Source of the DNA: Cellvibrionaceae bacterium
GTDB lineage: Bacteria; Pseudomonadota; Gammaproteobacteria; Pseudomonadales; Cellvibrionaceae
Length of the DNA stretch: 64,000 nucleotides
Reading direction: 5' to 3'
NCBI GenBank assembly: GCA_021151825.1
Contig: JAGKWQ010000002.1
Span: forward strand, 124,001 to 188,000
Shown piece after piece: positions 9,324-18,613 of this stretch. The stretch's first letter is position 1. Each line of letters opens with the position of its first letter. Below the pieces are notes generated by a model. It worked only from the letters and a program-made list of their open reading frames with translations, ran no database searches and was not told where the DNA came from. Position numbers and translations under genes: made by a program.

Positions 9324-10109
9324 TTAAAGATTTTGCGTAATGAATTGCAGCATTTGATCTGCAGTAGACACCACCTTGGAATTCATTTCATAAGCGCGTT
9401 GGGTGGTGATCATATTCACCATTTCCTCAACGATATCGACGTTGGAATTCTCTAACATCCCCTGCTTTATCACACCCATACCATTTTCACCGGGAGTGCC
9501 TTGAACGGGGTTACCACTCGAAACCGTTTCTACAAATAAATTGCCACCGATGGGTTGCAAACCAGAATGATTTACAAAATCCACAATAGTGATAGTGCCT
9601 AATTGCTGTGGATTAGGTTGCCCATTAGTGAAACCATTTACGGTTCCGTCCGTGCCAATAGTGACCTTATTGGTGCCCTCGGGAACAACGATGGCGGGCT
9701 CCAGCAATAAACCATCAGCGTTCACTACTTGACCTTCGCCATTCAATTGAAGCTGCCCATTACGTGAATAAACGATAGTGCCGTCAGGCTGCAAAAATTG
9801 CAGGAAACCGTGACCGTCAATGGCCACATCGAACGACTGTTCGGTTACTTGTAAATTACCCTGGGTAAATTCTTTTTGCGTCGCTACCACACGCGCACCG
9901 GCACCCAATTGCAAACCGGATGGCAATTGGGTGTCTTGCGTTTGTTGTGCACCGGGCTGACGCTGGTTTTGATACAACAAATCTTCAAAAATCGCGCGAT
10001 CACGTTTGAAACCAATCGTGCTGGTGTTAGCCAGGTTATTGGAAATCGTGGTTAGCTGGCGATCCTGTGCTGATAAACCGGTTTTACTGACATAGAGCGC
10101 TGCGTGCAT
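9324..10109 (-). CDS. flgG: Flagellar distal rod protein FlgG
   Basis: This is the distal rod subunit. At 261 residues it is nearly the same size as E. coli FlgG (260). It has the rod/hook signature LTTISNNLANTSTIGFKRD near the N-terminus and VEEMVNMITTQRAYEMNSKV near the C-terminus, the helices that form the D0 coiled coil. GAGGAATAGATC precedes the ATG. The central domain is not enlarged, in contrast to FlgE, FlgK and FlgL, so the size increase is limited to parts outside the outer membrane. Confidence 0.97.
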   Translation of the reverse strand: MHAALYVSKTGLSAQDRQLTTISNNLANTSTIGFKRDRAIFEDLLYQNQRQPGAQQTQDTQLPSGLQLGAGARVVATQKEFTQGNLQVTEQSFDVAIDGHGFLQFLQPDGTIVYSRNGQLQLNGEGQVVNADGLLLEPAIVVPEGTNKVTIGTDGTVNGFTNGQPNPQQLGTITIVDFVNHSGLQPIGGNLFVETVSSGNPVQGTPGENGMGVIKQGMLENSNVDIVEEMVNMITTQRAYEMNSKVVSTADQMLQFITQNL

Positions 10110-10169
10110 GATCTATTCCTCAGGTTAAATGCGTTTAATAACTGCACTTAAAAAATTAACTATTCAAAA

Positions 10170-10913
10170 TTACGACATTTGTAAAAGCTGTGAAGATGCC
10201 GCTGAATTTTCTTCGGCAGTTTTCATAATTTTTACTTGCATTTCATACTGACGGGCAAGGCTGAGAATCTGTGTGAATTCTTCAACTGCATTAACGTTAC
10301 TGCCTTCGTACATACCACTGCGCAATATCACTTCGGGAGCAGCGTTAGCATTTAAGCCATCGCGTTGGCGAAATAATCCATCATCACCTTTCTCAACATT
10401 TTTTACATCTGGATTAACTAATTTAAGTTGTCCAACTTGCACCATCGCTTCAGGGCCTTGCCCCAACCCCACGATGGAAATAGTTCCATCAGAACCAATT
10501 TGAACTTTTTCATTTTCCGGAATATTAATCGGGCCACCAGCGCCTAACACAGGCAAACCATTAGCGGTGCGCAACATGCCGTTGGCATCAATCGCAAGGT
10601 TGCCAAAGCGGGTATAGGCTTCCGAGCCATCCGGCGCTTGCACGGCAAGAAAGCCATTGCCCTGAACGGCAACATCCAGTGAGTTATTGGTGGTAATCAT
10701 GGGGCCAGAGTCGAAATTGGAACGTGGGGATTCTGTCATCGCATAAGCGCGCGTTGGCTGACCTTCACCGTAATAAACGCCCATGCTGCGCGATTGCTCG
10801 AAATCCGCACGGAAGCCACTGGTGCTCAGGTTTGCCAAATTATTGGCACGATTGGTCTGCGCCAACATATTGTGTTTGGCACCCGTCATGGCGATAAAAA
10901 GAGCTCTTTCCAC
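10170..10913 (-). CDS. flgF: Flagellar proximal rod protein FlgF
   Basis: A rod subunit between FlgBC and FlgG. The 247-residue protein starts MERALFIAMTGAKHNM, using GTG with GGAG 8 bases upstream. It has the NRANNLANLSTSGFRADF motif and a C-terminal AVEEFTQILSLARQYEMQV helix. The length is normal (E. coli 251). It is the first gene of the second flagellar transcription unit here: a 290-bp gap with a terminator and a sigma-54 site separates it from flgE. Confidence 0.96.
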   Translation of the reverse strand: MERALFIAMTGAKHNMLAQTNRANNLANLSTSGFRADFEQSRSMGVYYGEGQPTRAYAMTESPRSNFDSGPMITTNNSLDVAVQGNGFLAVQAPDGSEAYTRFGNLAIDANGMLRTANGLPVLGAGGPINIPENEKVQIGSDGTISIVGLGQGPEAMVQVGQLKLVNPDVKNVEKGDDGLFRQRDGLNANAAPEVILRSGMYEGSNVNAVEEFTQILSLARQYEMQVKIMKTAEENSAASSQLLQMS

Positions 10914-10986
10914 AATCGTTACTCCGGTTGCCAGCGCGAATTATTCAGCGCTGGTTTTTTGGCGAATTTGCCGCTACCGGAGATTT

Positions 10987-11002
10987 TGCAAGAGCGGTGC
11001 CA
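10987..11002 (-). promoter_or_regulatory. Sigma-54 promoter of flgFGHIJKL
   Basis: On the minus strand TGGCACCGCTCTTGCA matches the RpoN consensus TGGCAC-N5-TTGCW exactly, with GG and GC 12 bases apart. It is about 75 bp upstream of the flgF GTG. It predicts RpoN plus a FleQ/FlrC-type activator. Confidence 0.88.
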
Positions 11003-11104
11003 ATCTTGGATTTATATTTAATCTATTGAAAATAAAGGGTATTTTTTGTAGCCGGCGCAGGGGCGAAATTTATTGTCCCCTCGTTAATCAACGCCAAAAC
11101 AAAA

Positions 11105-11134
11105 AGCGGCAAAGAGCTTCCGCTCTTTGCCGCT
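11105..11134 (-). terminator. Terminator after flgE
   Basis: A perfect 13-bp stem AGCGGCAAAGAGC with loop TTCC, flanked by T-runs on both sides (TTTTT on the minus strand, TTTTTTT on the plus). It ends the flgBCDE transcript upstream of the flgF promoter. Confidence 0.85.
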
Positions 11135-11203
11135 GTTTTTTTGGGAATGAAATTTGTTGCCGGATTAAGCGTGATAAATCCCGCCCCTACGGGATCATGC
11201 CAA

Positions 11204-13648
11204 TTACCTTAAATTAATAATCGTTTGAGTAGTGGCGTTTGCAGTTTCAATGGTCTTCGCATTCGCCTGGTAATTACGTTGGGCAATAATCAGATTCACC
11301 AATTGCTCAGACAAATCCACGTTGGATTCTTCCACCGCACCGGCGGTGATGTTACCCAGCTGCGATGAACCCGGCGCACCGATAATTGCTTCACCCGATT
11401 CAAACGTTTGAGCCCACATGGTATCGCCGGTTGGCTTCAGGCCATCCACGCTGGCGAAGTTCGCCAATGAAACCTGCCCTAATACCTGCGCTTCACCGTT
11501 GGTAAAACGCGCAAACACGATACCGGTATTGCTGACATCCAAACCAGCCAAACGACCGGTAGCATAACCATTCTGATCCAGTTCCTCAGTTGAAAACGCA
11601 CTGCTGAATTGGGTGCTGCCAGCCAGGTCAATCAGGAAGTTCGAGCTCGCCGGAGGTTCTGCAACAGGAACAGCTCCGCCCTGCAATACATTCAATGGTC
11701 CCAATGCGCCAATAGGTGCTCCGTCTTCACCCAACGGAGTCCAGTTGGAAATCAGAATCGCATCGGTCATTGCCGCATTAATAGTTCCATCCGGTGTGAA
11801 ATGGATATCAAAAGACGCCATTGTGGGGGCGACGTTTTGTGGCGATGGCAATGATGGATCCGGATCACCTACGTTCTTCCCATCAATTTGCACATACATT
11901 TTCCAATGGTTGGGTGATGTAGTGGGGTCAGCGGGATCGTATGCTTGCTTCACAAAAAACTGGCGCATTGAGTGCACGTTACCCAGACTGTCATACACCG
12001 GCGTGGTAGTTGCATGGTTATACGTTTTTTGATCATTTGGATCGAACGCATTAATAGGCACCGGAGTGAAGAAACCAGGGACCGAACTGGCTCCAAACAT
12101 ACTTCCACCACTTACGGGAACTGTCTGGCCAGTCTTGCCATCCACCAACGCATAACCCTCTTGCATGGTGATGCTGATTTCACCACCGACAGTAATGCCT
12201 TTATCCACCTCACCTGCTACTGTTGTGTTGAGGGTTTGCAACAGCCCTCTGCTCCCCAACACCTCAACAATTCCACCTGCAGAACCAAACGAAAAATTCA
12301 AATCGGCACCGGTTGCTGACTCCACAACCAGATTTCCGGTTGAATCCAGTTTTGCCGTAATTCCGAACAACGTGGTTTTGCTCAATGAATTAATTTCATC
12401 GCGCAATGCAGTCATATCACCTAAACCGGTAACGTCATTTGCAGTGAGCGTTACTCCATTCAATGTAAGAGAACCATTGTTATCAAAGGTCCTTGCAGGA
12501 ATTGCTGGTGGACCAACAACGGCTGGAGCATCGCGCAAAATAGTTGCCGATGTTTTTGCAGTAGCGGAAACGCCGGCCAATTTATTTAATGCAGATGCAG
12601 TTTCGTTAGCAGGTGCACCGTAAGTACTGATAAATGTTTTTTCGGTGCTATCAGGACCTTTTATCACCAGGGTGTAAGAACCATAATCGTTGGTAACTTT
12701 TGCTTCACCCGTTACCGTTTGGGTACTGGGCAAATTGGTTGTCAGGCTGTCAGTTGCGGTAGAACCGGTTGTCGCAGTGAGCGATAAAGTTGACGCAACA
12801 CCTGATGCGCGGTCTCTGATTTTTAACCGGTTATCAACCGGATCAACAAATGCATCTACGTTGATTGAATTCGGGTCACTGAAATTTCTGTTATTAATTT
12901 CGTCAGCGATATCTTCAAGATTATTAAACGTCACATTCGGAGAAAGCGTTATTCCCAATGTCTGCACGGTACTACCGACTTGTCTGGTAATAGTTAATAC
13001 TGTTGCATTAGGTGCAGCGGCAGTAGTCACGGGCAAATCAGCAGCACCAATCAAATCGATTGTTGACGTGGTTGGACTTTTCAATGCCAGTTGTGCTTCG
13101 CCAATCGCAGTACCATTGGTTTGAAAACGACTGCCGGTTGACTCTAATACAACCTCTTTGGAATTGAGGTTATACGATGCAAATACACCCGTAGTTTGAC
13201 GTGGCTCTTGCGAACTAACATCTACCCGCAAATCCCCCAAAATACCACCGACGTTACCATCGGCATCCGCTGGAAAACCTTGCAGTAACGCGCCCGTGCC
13301 ATTCACGATATAACCGTTTTTATCCAGGCCGAATGTACCTGCACGGGTAAATAAACGTTCACCGTTTTTTTCTACCACAAAAAAACCTTCGCCGTTTACC
13401 GACAAGTCCAATTCGTTTTGGGTAAATTTCAAATTTCCCTGGGTAAATTGCTGGCGAATATTTTGAATATTCACGCCACTACCAGGAGTGTTTGATCCAC
13501 CGCCCAGCAAGGTGCTCGTATATACATCGCCAAACTCAGCGCGTGAGGATTTAAAACCAATAGTACTGGCATTAGCGATATTATTGCCGGTTACCTGTAA
13601 ATCGGTATTGGCTGCGCGAATTCCACTTAACGCTGTGTTGAACGACAT
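11204..13648 (-). CDS. flgE: Flagellar hook protein FlgE, enlarged
   Basis: Hook subunit. The N-terminus (SFNTALSGIRAANTDLQVTG, then GNNIANASTIGFKSSRAEF) and the C-terminus (EESNVDLSEQLVNLIIAQRN, then YQANAKTIETA) are the FlgE/F/G family ends. At 814 residues it is twice the E. coli protein (402). The insert is about residues 155-530, inside the exposed domain. It contains at least two IN-like units: about 217-285, and 392-452 with GSLTLNGVTLTAN and VVESATGADLNF. It also has a GITVGGEISITMQEG strand that recurs in FlgK. The start is supported by GAGGTG ahead of the ATG. It is the last gene of the flgB-E unit. Confidence 0.96.
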   Translation of the reverse strand: MSFNTALSGIRAANTDLQVTGNNIANASTIGFKSSRAEFGDVYTSTLLGGGSNTPGSGVNIQNIRQQFTQGNLKFTQNELDLSVNGEGFFVVEKNGERLFTRAGTFGLDKNGYIVNGTGALLQGFPADADGNVGGILGDLRVDVSSQEPRQTTGVFASYNLNSKEVVLESTGSRFQTNGTAIGEAQLALKSPTTSTIDLIGAADLPVTTAAAPNATVLTITRQVGSTVQTLGITLSPNVTFNNLEDIADEINNRNFSDPNSINVDAFVDPVDNRLKIRDRASGVASTLSLTATTGSTATDSLTTNLPSTQTVTGEAKVTNDYGSYTLVIKGPDSTEKTFISTYGAPANETASALNKLAGVSATAKTSATILRDAPAVVGPPAIPARTFDNNGSLTLNGVTLTANDVTGLGDMTALRDEINSLSKTTLFGITAKLDSTGNLVVESATGADLNFSFGSAGGIVEVLGSRGLLQTLNTTVAGEVDKGITVGGEISITMQEGYALVDGKTGQTVPVSGGSMFGASSVPGFFTPVPINAFDPNDQKTYNHATTTPVYDSLGNVHSMRQFFVKQAYDPADPTTSPNHWKMYVQIDGKNVGDPDPSLPSPQNVAPTMASFDIHFTPDGTINAAMTDAILISNWTPLGEDGAPIGALGPLNVLQGGAVPVAEPPASSNFLIDLAGSTQFSSAFSTEELDQNGYATGRLAGLDVSNTGIVFARFTNGEAQVLGQVSLANFASVDGLKPTGDTMWAQTFESGEAIIGAPGSSQLGNITAGAVEESNVDLSEQLVNLIIAQRNYQANAKTIETANATTQTIINLR

Positions 13649-13703
13649 ATTACACCTCGACCATAGGGATTAATGGCTGTAAATTTTTTACTATAAAAAT
13701 ATA

Positions 13704-14408
13704 TTAATTAAATTGTTTCACTTTGCTGGCTTCTACTGCGCCTACACCTGCAAGATTCAAAACCAACGCGCCGTTTTCACCGATACTCACGCTATTAACA
13801 TTTGCACTTAAGGATGTTTTTAATGCTTCATTTTTACCGTTTTGATCAGCCATAATTTCAAATTTGTATTCGCCCACCGGCGCTGCAGTCTCACCTGCAG
13901 ACCAATCCAGTAACTCACCATTAACTTCAATAACCTGCCCATCCCAACGAAACACCATTTCACCTTTTGGAACTTCACCGACAGGAATGGTTTGGGTCAA
14001 CTGGCCTTTTTCATCGTAAATATTAATTTTTAAATTTTTGGTGGAATACGCCAAATCTGCACTTCCGGCTACGAAACTACCTTTCGTTAACACACTGGTT
14101 TCCGATTCCACATTTACACTGGTACCAACCAGAGATGATGCCTGCAATGCATTATTCGACATGAAGCTTTTGAAACTGGTATTCAAACGTTCCAACCCTT
14201 CTACCGAACTGAATTGCGCCAGTTGTGCCACAAACTCGCTATTGTCTTGTGGGCTCAGCGGGTTCTGGTTATTCATTTGCGTAATCATCAATTCCAGAAA
14301 CGCAGCCTGACCCAATTCATTGGTATTTTTTTTGGCTTCCGTTTTTTTGTTGATGCTCAGGTTATCTGTAACGCTGGAGCTGCTATTAGTGCTGCCGACA
14401 GTAGACAT
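13704..14408 (-). CDS. flgD: Hook scaffolding protein FlgD
   Basis: The hook cap needed for FlgE polymerisation; it is lost when the hook is complete. The 234-residue protein has the conserved N-terminal LGQAAFLELMITQMNNQNP and the NPLSPQDNSEFVAQLAQFSS run (about residues 31-70). A FlgD-type tudor/Ig-like domain follows (VGEYKFEIMADQNG, about 175-190). AAGGAGA precedes the ATG. It lies between flgC and flgE, the usual position, under the flgB sigma-54 promoter. Confidence 0.95.
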   Translation of the reverse strand: MSTVGSTNSSSSVTDNLSINKKTEAKKNTNELGQAAFLELMITQMNNQNPLSPQDNSEFVAQLAQFSSVEGLERLNTSFKSFMSNNALQASSLVGTSVNVESETSVLTKGSFVAGSADLAYSTKNLKINIYDEKGQLTQTIPVGEVPKGEMVFRWDGQVIEVNGELLDWSAGETAAPVGEYKFEIMADQNGKNEALKTSLSANVNSVSIGENGALVLNLAGVGAVEASKVKQFN

Positions 14409-14427
14409 GCTATTTCTCCTTCACTAA

Positions 14428-14877
14428 TTACTGACCAAGCGTTAATACGCGTTGAACCATTTGTTTGGCAGAGTTCATCACTTCAACATTCATTTGGAAT
14501 GAGCGCGATGCGGCAATCATATTTGCCATTTCTTCTACCGGATTTACATTCGGGTAATACACATAACCTTGCTCATCTGCCTTTGGATGATCTGGCTCAT
14601 AACGGCGCTGCAGCGGCGCATCACTTTCGACAATGCCGAGTACTTGCACACCGACTTGCGATTCCACTTCGTTATCGCTGTACGTGCCTTCCACAGTATT
14701 TGCACGCATAGCGTCACGCTGGATCGCGGCAAATACCGGCTGGCGGCTGCGATAAACCTCATTCACACTGGAGCTGGCTGATTGAGCATTCGCCAGGTTA
14801 CTCGCGGTCGTATTCAAACGCAGGCTCTGCGCATTCATACCTGTACCAGCGATATCAAAAATATTTCCGAGTGCCAT
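14428..14877 (-). CDS. flgC: Flagellar proximal rod protein FlgC
   Basis: A rod component. The 149-residue product begins with an IFDIAGTGMNAQSLRLNTTA-type D0 segment and then ASNLANAQSASS. It ends VEEMANMIAASRSFQMNVEV, both typical of FlgC (E. coli 134). It follows flgB by 56 bases and precedes flgD by 19. It is exported by the flagellar secretion system without a signal peptide. Confidence 0.96.
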   Translation of the reverse strand: MALGNIFDIAGTGMNAQSLRLNTTASNLANAQSASSSVNEVYRSRQPVFAAIQRDAMRANTVEGTYSDNEVESQVGVQVLGIVESDAPLQRRYEPDHPKADEQGYVYYPNVNPVEEMANMIAASRSFQMNVEVMNSAKQMVQRVLTLGQ

Positions 14878-14933
14878 GATCAGTACCTATGTATTCCGGT
14901 GAAGAGCCATTCTGGTGAATGATAAAAATAAAA

Positions 14934-15335
14934 TTATTCGCCGCGGATCGCGCTGCGCAGACCGGTAAATTTGCTATTTAAAAATTGAAAGCTGGCTTGA
15001 AAAGCCAATGCGTTTTTCATGTATTCCGCATGTTCGATTTGATCTTCCACCGTGTTGCCATCAATCGATGGTTGCTGCGGAGTGCGATACAACACGTCAC
15101 CTTCAGCGGTATCAAAACCCTCGCCAGAAATATGACCATTTTGGGTGGTAGACAAATCAAAACCCGATGACGGATTCATTTTTTGCTGCAGGGCTTGCTT
15201 GAAATCCAAATCTTTGGCTTTGTAATTGGGAGTATCAATATTGGCCAGGTTATTAGCCAATACCGATGCGCGCTCGGAACGAAAATGCAGTGCACTCTCG
15301 TGAATACCCAATGCTTTATCGAAGGAGATGGACAT
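14934..15335 (-). CDS. flgB: Flagellar proximal rod protein FlgB
   Basis: The first rod subunit above the MS ring/FliE. The 133-residue protein MSISFDKALGIHESALHFRS has LANNLANIDTPNYKAKDLDF and the C-terminal EHAEYMKNALAFQASFQFLN. The start at 15335 is chosen because family members begin there. A longer open frame to 15443 crosses the sigma-54 promoter and lacks homology. It is the first gene of the flgBCDE unit. Confidence 0.96.
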   Translation of the reverse strand: MSISFDKALGIHESALHFRSERASVLANNLANIDTPNYKAKDLDFKQALQQKMNPSSGFDLSTTQNGHISGEGFDTAEGDVLYRTPQQPSIDGNTVEDQIEHAEYMKNALAFQASFQFLNSKFTGLRSAIRGE

Positions 15336-15403
15336 AATCGTTACCCTGGTAAGTTCGAAAGTGGCAAAACAATTCAGCCACTTTTTACGGTTACCAACAT
15401 CAA

Positions 15404-15419
15404 AGCAACCGCTGTGCCA
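15404..15419 (-). promoter_or_regulatory. Sigma-54 promoter of flgBCDE
   Basis: On the minus strand TGGCACAGCGGTTGCT is an exact match to TGGCAC-N5-TTGCW. It lies about 70 bp upstream of the flgB start and gives a leader of roughly 60 nt. Confidence 0.9.
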
Positions 15420-15483
15420 ATCACCAAAAACTGTTTTATCCAATTGTTTTTTATAGAGTTTTTATCTTGACTTGCAAGAAAAC

Positions 15484-15510
15484 AAAAAAGCGGCAAGCGG
15501 CAAGCGGCAA
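15484..15510. repeat. Tandem GCGGCAA repeat
   Basis: Three copies of the heptamer GCGGCAA, the last followed by AGC, lie between the cheR terminator and the flgB promoter. Part of it can pair with TTCCGCT and TGGCCGCTT just downstream. The heptamer recurs in the flgE terminator stem. No function is evident. Confidence 0.5.
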
Positions 15511-15557
15511 AGCTTTTCCGCTCGCATTGGCCGCTTGGCTTATCTTTTATAGAGGCA

Positions 15558-15586
15558 ATAAAAAACCCGCACAAAGCGGGTTTTAA
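15558..15586 (-). terminator. Terminator after cheR
   Basis: Stem AAAACCCGC / GCGGGTTTT with loop ACAAA. On the minus strand it is followed by TTTTATTG. It lies 27-55 bases after the cheR stop, so cheV-cheR forms a unit separate from flgBCDE. Confidence 0.82.
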
Positions 15587-15612
15587 TGCAGGAAGACGTG
15601 ACACAGAGCAAA

Positions 15613-16494
15613 TCAAATTGCTTTGTAGAGAATTCCCGGTTCACAGCGAACCATCTCAAATAAATCGGCCGCCCCTGCAAGCCCCTCTGAAGAGCCCAAA
15701 AACAACAAGCCTTGCGGCTTGAGCGCAGCATGGATTTTTTGCAGGATTTGACGTTTTAAATCAGCATTAAAATAAATCAGTACGTTGCGGCAAAACACAA
15801 TATCGAACTTACCCAGGCCCGCATAAGAATCCATCAAGTTAAGCGAGCGAAAATCAATTCTCTCTTTAACAAAACTTTTTACTCGCCACATGGCTGGATT
15901 GGGATTATCAAAATATCGTTCCAGACGCTCGGATGATAAGCCGCGCATCACCGATAACTTGTCATACTCGCCACGTTTCGCCTGATCCAATACGGTAGAT
16001 GATAAATCGGTTGCAATAACTTGCACCGGCCGCGGTAGATTACCCATAGCTTGCCGCTTGTATTCTTCTACCATCATGCTAATCGAGTAAGGCTCCTGCC
16101 CTGAAGAGCACGCAGCAGACCATACCCTTACAGGACCAAACATACGGTTATTGGGCGCCATTAATTGCGGCAGAAGGGTATTTCGTAAATGGTCATAGGG
16201 GTAATTATCGCGAAACCAGAAGGTTTCATTGGTGGTCATGGAATCAATGACCTGATCTTTTAGCTTGCGATTAAACCCTTGTTTTAACACGCGCACCAAT
16301 TCGCCGAACGAAGCAATGTTGTTTTCTTCCAAAATACGACGAATACGGTTGGTCACCAGGTATTGTTTATTGTCGCCCAGCGAAATTCCACAGGCGTCCT
16401 CAAGAAACTGACGAAATTGATCAAACTCCTGCTGGTCCAGATTATCTCGACCAGCACTGGCAGGTTTGCTAAAGGGAGACTCTTTATTAATCAT
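15613..16494 (-). CDS. cheR: Chemotaxis protein methyltransferase CheR
   Basis: Methylates glutamates of chemoreceptors using S-adenosylmethionine. The 293-residue protein has the N-terminal helical CheR domain (DQFRQFLEDACGISLGDNKQ), the substrate-facing TTNETFWFRDNYPYDHL, the SAM pocket VWSAACSSGQEPYSI, and FDIVFCRNVLIYFN. The length is typical (E. coli 286). No C-terminal NWETF-binding or TPR extension is present. It follows cheV by 47 bases on the same strand, a pairing common upstream of flgB in polar-flagellated gammaproteobacteria. Confidence 0.97.
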   Translation of the reverse strand: MINKESPFSKPASAGRDNLDQQEFDQFRQFLEDACGISLGDNKQYLVTNRIRRILEENNIASFGELVRVLKQGFNRKLKDQVIDSMTTNETFWFRDNYPYDHLRNTLLPQLMAPNNRMFGPVRVWSAACSSGQEPYSISMMVEEYKRQAMGNLPRPVQVIATDLSSTVLDQAKRGEYDKLSVMRGLSSERLERYFDNPNPAMWRVKSFVKERIDFRSLNLMDSYAGLGKFDIVFCRNVLIYFNADLKRQILQKIHAALKPQGLLFLGSSEGLAGAADLFEMVRCEPGILYKAI

Positions 16495-16541
16495 AACAAC
16501 TCAACGTAAACCGTAATCACATCCACTGTGCGATTCCTTTT

Positions 16542-17498
16542 TTACGCCTGTTCAGGCGGCAAAAGGCTTTCACCGGTGATCGACAATACGCGGTCATTCA
16601 CGCGTTTAGCCAGCTCATCCGGATGGAATTTTGCCAAAAAGTCATCGGCACCGACCTTACGAACCATCGCTTCATTGAATACACCACTCAACGAAGTATG
16701 CAGAATAATGTGAAGATTCTTTAATTGGGGATGATTGCGCACCTCTGCCGTGAATGTGTAACCATCCATTTCAGGCATTTCGATGTCGCAGATAATCATG
16801 ATTAACTCTTCATATGGATTTTTGTTTTCCTTCAATAAATCCTGCAGGTATTTGAAGCCTTCAGCGCCGTCTTTTTTAATAGTGGTTTTAATCCCCATAC
16901 TTTCCACCACGCGCTGGATTTGTTTCCGCGCAATGGTGGAATCGTCAATAATCAGGATATTTTTCTGCACTACGCGATCAGCGATACCATCTTCGATAAC
17001 CCCGGCACTGACTTCTTCGCGCATTGGCGCGACTTCCGCCAGAATTTTCTCAACATCAATAATCTCAACCAACTGACCATCCACTTGAGTAACTGCAGTC
17101 AAGTAATGCTCTTTACCCGCCCCCTTCGGTGGCGGATGAATATCGCCCCAGTTCATGTTCACAATGCGCTCTACAGAACGCACCAGGAAACCCTGGGCGG
17201 TACGGTTATATTCGGTAATGATCACGAAGCAACTTTCAATATCCGGCAATTCCCGGCGCCCTATGGCCAGGTTCATATCCATAATCGGCAAGGTACCGCC
17301 GCGAATATGCGCTACACCGCGCACGACGGAACTGCGACCGGGGATCGCATTTAATTGTGGGCACTGGAGGACTTCCTTCACCTTGAATACGTTAATGCCA
17401 TACAACTGCTGGCCACCAAGGCGGAATAACAGGAGCTCAAGACGGTTTTGACCAACCAGCTGGGTGCGCTGATTGACACTATCCATTACGCCGGCCAT
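16542..17498 (-). CDS. cheV: Chemotaxis coupling protein CheV
   Basis: A CheW-like adaptor with a phosphorylatable receiver. Residues about 15-155 form the CheW domain (LLLFRLGGQQLYGINVFKVK, then VRGVAHIRGGTLPIMDMN). Residues about 178-300 form a REC domain (ILIIDDSTIARKQI, phospho-acceptor Asp238 in IICDIEMPEMDG). CheV tunes receptor-kinase coupling and adaptation. The 318-residue length is normal. GAGGT lies ahead of the ATG. It is divergent from flgA across 276 bp. No clear sigma-28 or sigma-54 site was found on its own strand. Confidence 0.96.
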   Translation of the reverse strand: MAGVMDSVNQRTQLVGQNRLELLLFRLGGQQLYGINVFKVKEVLQCPQLNAIPGRSSVVRGVAHIRGGTLPIMDMNLAIGRRELPDIESCFVIITEYNRTAQGFLVRSVERIVNMNWGDIHPPPKGAGKEHYLTAVTQVDGQLVEIIDVEKILAEVAPMREEVSAGVIEDGIADRVVQKNILIIDDSTIARKQIQRVVESMGIKTTIKKDGAEGFKYLQDLLKENKNPYEELIMIICDIEMPEMDGYTFTAEVRNHPQLKNLHIILHTSLSGVFNEAMVRKVGADDFLAKFHPDELAKRVNDRVLSITGESLLPPEQA

Positions 17499-17651
17499 GC
17501 AATTACCTCATTCTTAATCTAAATGGTTTTTGAAACTGTTTTTAAGCTGTCTATGTAACGCTATCGATATAAACGCTGGCGCTGGCATCCGGTACCTATT
17601 AAACAGATCCTGCACTAAAAAGGCTTTGGTAAATGGGCCAGAGAAAGATCG

Positions 17652-17667
17652 CGGCACAATATTTGCT
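17652..17667 (+). promoter_or_regulatory. Sigma-54 promoter of flgA
   Basis: CGGCACAATATTTGCT matches TGGCAC-N5-TTGCW at all but the first base, with correct GG/GC spacing. It is about 108 bp upstream of the flgA ATG. Confidence 0.75.
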
Positions 17668-17774
17668 TTGGTACCCTTCAGAACAGTTTAGCGGCAAAAA
17701 ACCGCCGGACTTTAGTCATTCACAACCAGAATCTGCCTGACATCAAGTGCTTACCCTTGAGGATAGGACAAAAT

Positions 17775-18569
17775 ATGGAACTTCCTAGTTTTTATAGAAC
17801 TTTCGCGAAGAATATTTTGCGCCAGAGTGCCATTCATCTTTTGCTTGTACAAAAGCACTTCACATCGTCAAAATTTTGTTCGTTGGCATTGATCGCAGCA
17901 GTTTGCAGCGCCAGTTACCCTGCTCTCGCCACAGGTATTTACAGCCATTTGCAGCTAAAGCAGGACGCCACCAACTTCCTGGCCAGCGAATACCAACAAG
18001 CACCCCATGAGCGTATTGATATCAGCGTTGGCAACCTTGATAACCGCCTGCGCCTCAGCCAATGCCCGGCTCCCGTAGAGTTCACCGCACAGGATCAAAC
18101 TGGCCTTGGCGGCAACATCAGTGTGAAAGCCCAGTGCTCGGCAGAAAATACTAATTGGTCGGTACACATCCCTGCGCAGGTGATGATTCACCGTGAAATT
18201 CCGGTGGCGTTAAGCGATATAGCTCGCGGTGAATCCATCACCGCCGCTCACTTAACCACCAGCCTGGTTAATGTTAGCAATATCCGTCAAGGCTTTGCCG
18301 GCGATAGCGACGCCGTTATCGGGCGCGAAGCAAAACGCAATATTGGTAAAGGCGAGCCATTTAGAAACGCCGTACTGGATGCCCCTACTGCTGTAAAACG
18401 CGGTGAGGTCGTTAAGCTGGAGTCACTTGCTGGCAGCATTAAGGTCAGCAGCAATGGTACTGCGATGGGCGACGGCCGCCTTGGGCAGAAAATCCGGGTC
18501 AGAAATGACTCATCTGATCGCATAGTAACCGGCATCGTGCGAGGTCAGGGATTAGTGCAAATCCTGTGA
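17775..18569 (+). CDS. flgA: P-ring assembly chaperone FlgA
   Basis: A periplasmic chaperone for FlgI P-ring assembly. The 264-residue product has a long N-terminal leader (about 50 residues) with hydrophobic SLALIAAVCSASYPALA ending in an ALA signal-peptidase site. A SAF-type domain follows (DIARGESITAAHLTTSLVNV, then NIGKGEPFRNAVLDAP). It ends KIRVRNDSSDRIVTGIVRGQ, typical of FlgA. ATG 17775 has AGGA 6 bases upstream; an in-frame TTG at 17757 is less likely. It is divergent from cheV and followed by flgM behind a separate sigma-28 promoter. Confidence 0.94.
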   Translation: MELPSFYRTFAKNILRQSAIHLLLVQKHFTSSKFCSLALIAAVCSASYPALATGIYSHLQLKQDATNFLASEYQQAPHERIDISVGNLDNRLRLSQCPAPVEFTAQDQTGLGGNISVKAQCSAENTNWSVHIPAQVMIHREIPVALSDIARGESITAAHLTTSLVNVSNIRQGFAGDSDAVIGREAKRNIGKGEPFRNAVLDAPTAVKRGEVVKLESLAGSIKVSSNGTAMGDGRLGQKIRVRNDSSDRIVTGIVRGQGLVQIL

Positions 18570-18613
18570 GACCAAGCACTTAGCCGGCACTGAAAGTTTT
18601 TTTAAATAATTGC

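Noticed and set aside
12165..13124. Long plus-strand open frames opposite flgE
   Set aside because: Shadows of the flgE coding strand with no start signals or recognisable products.
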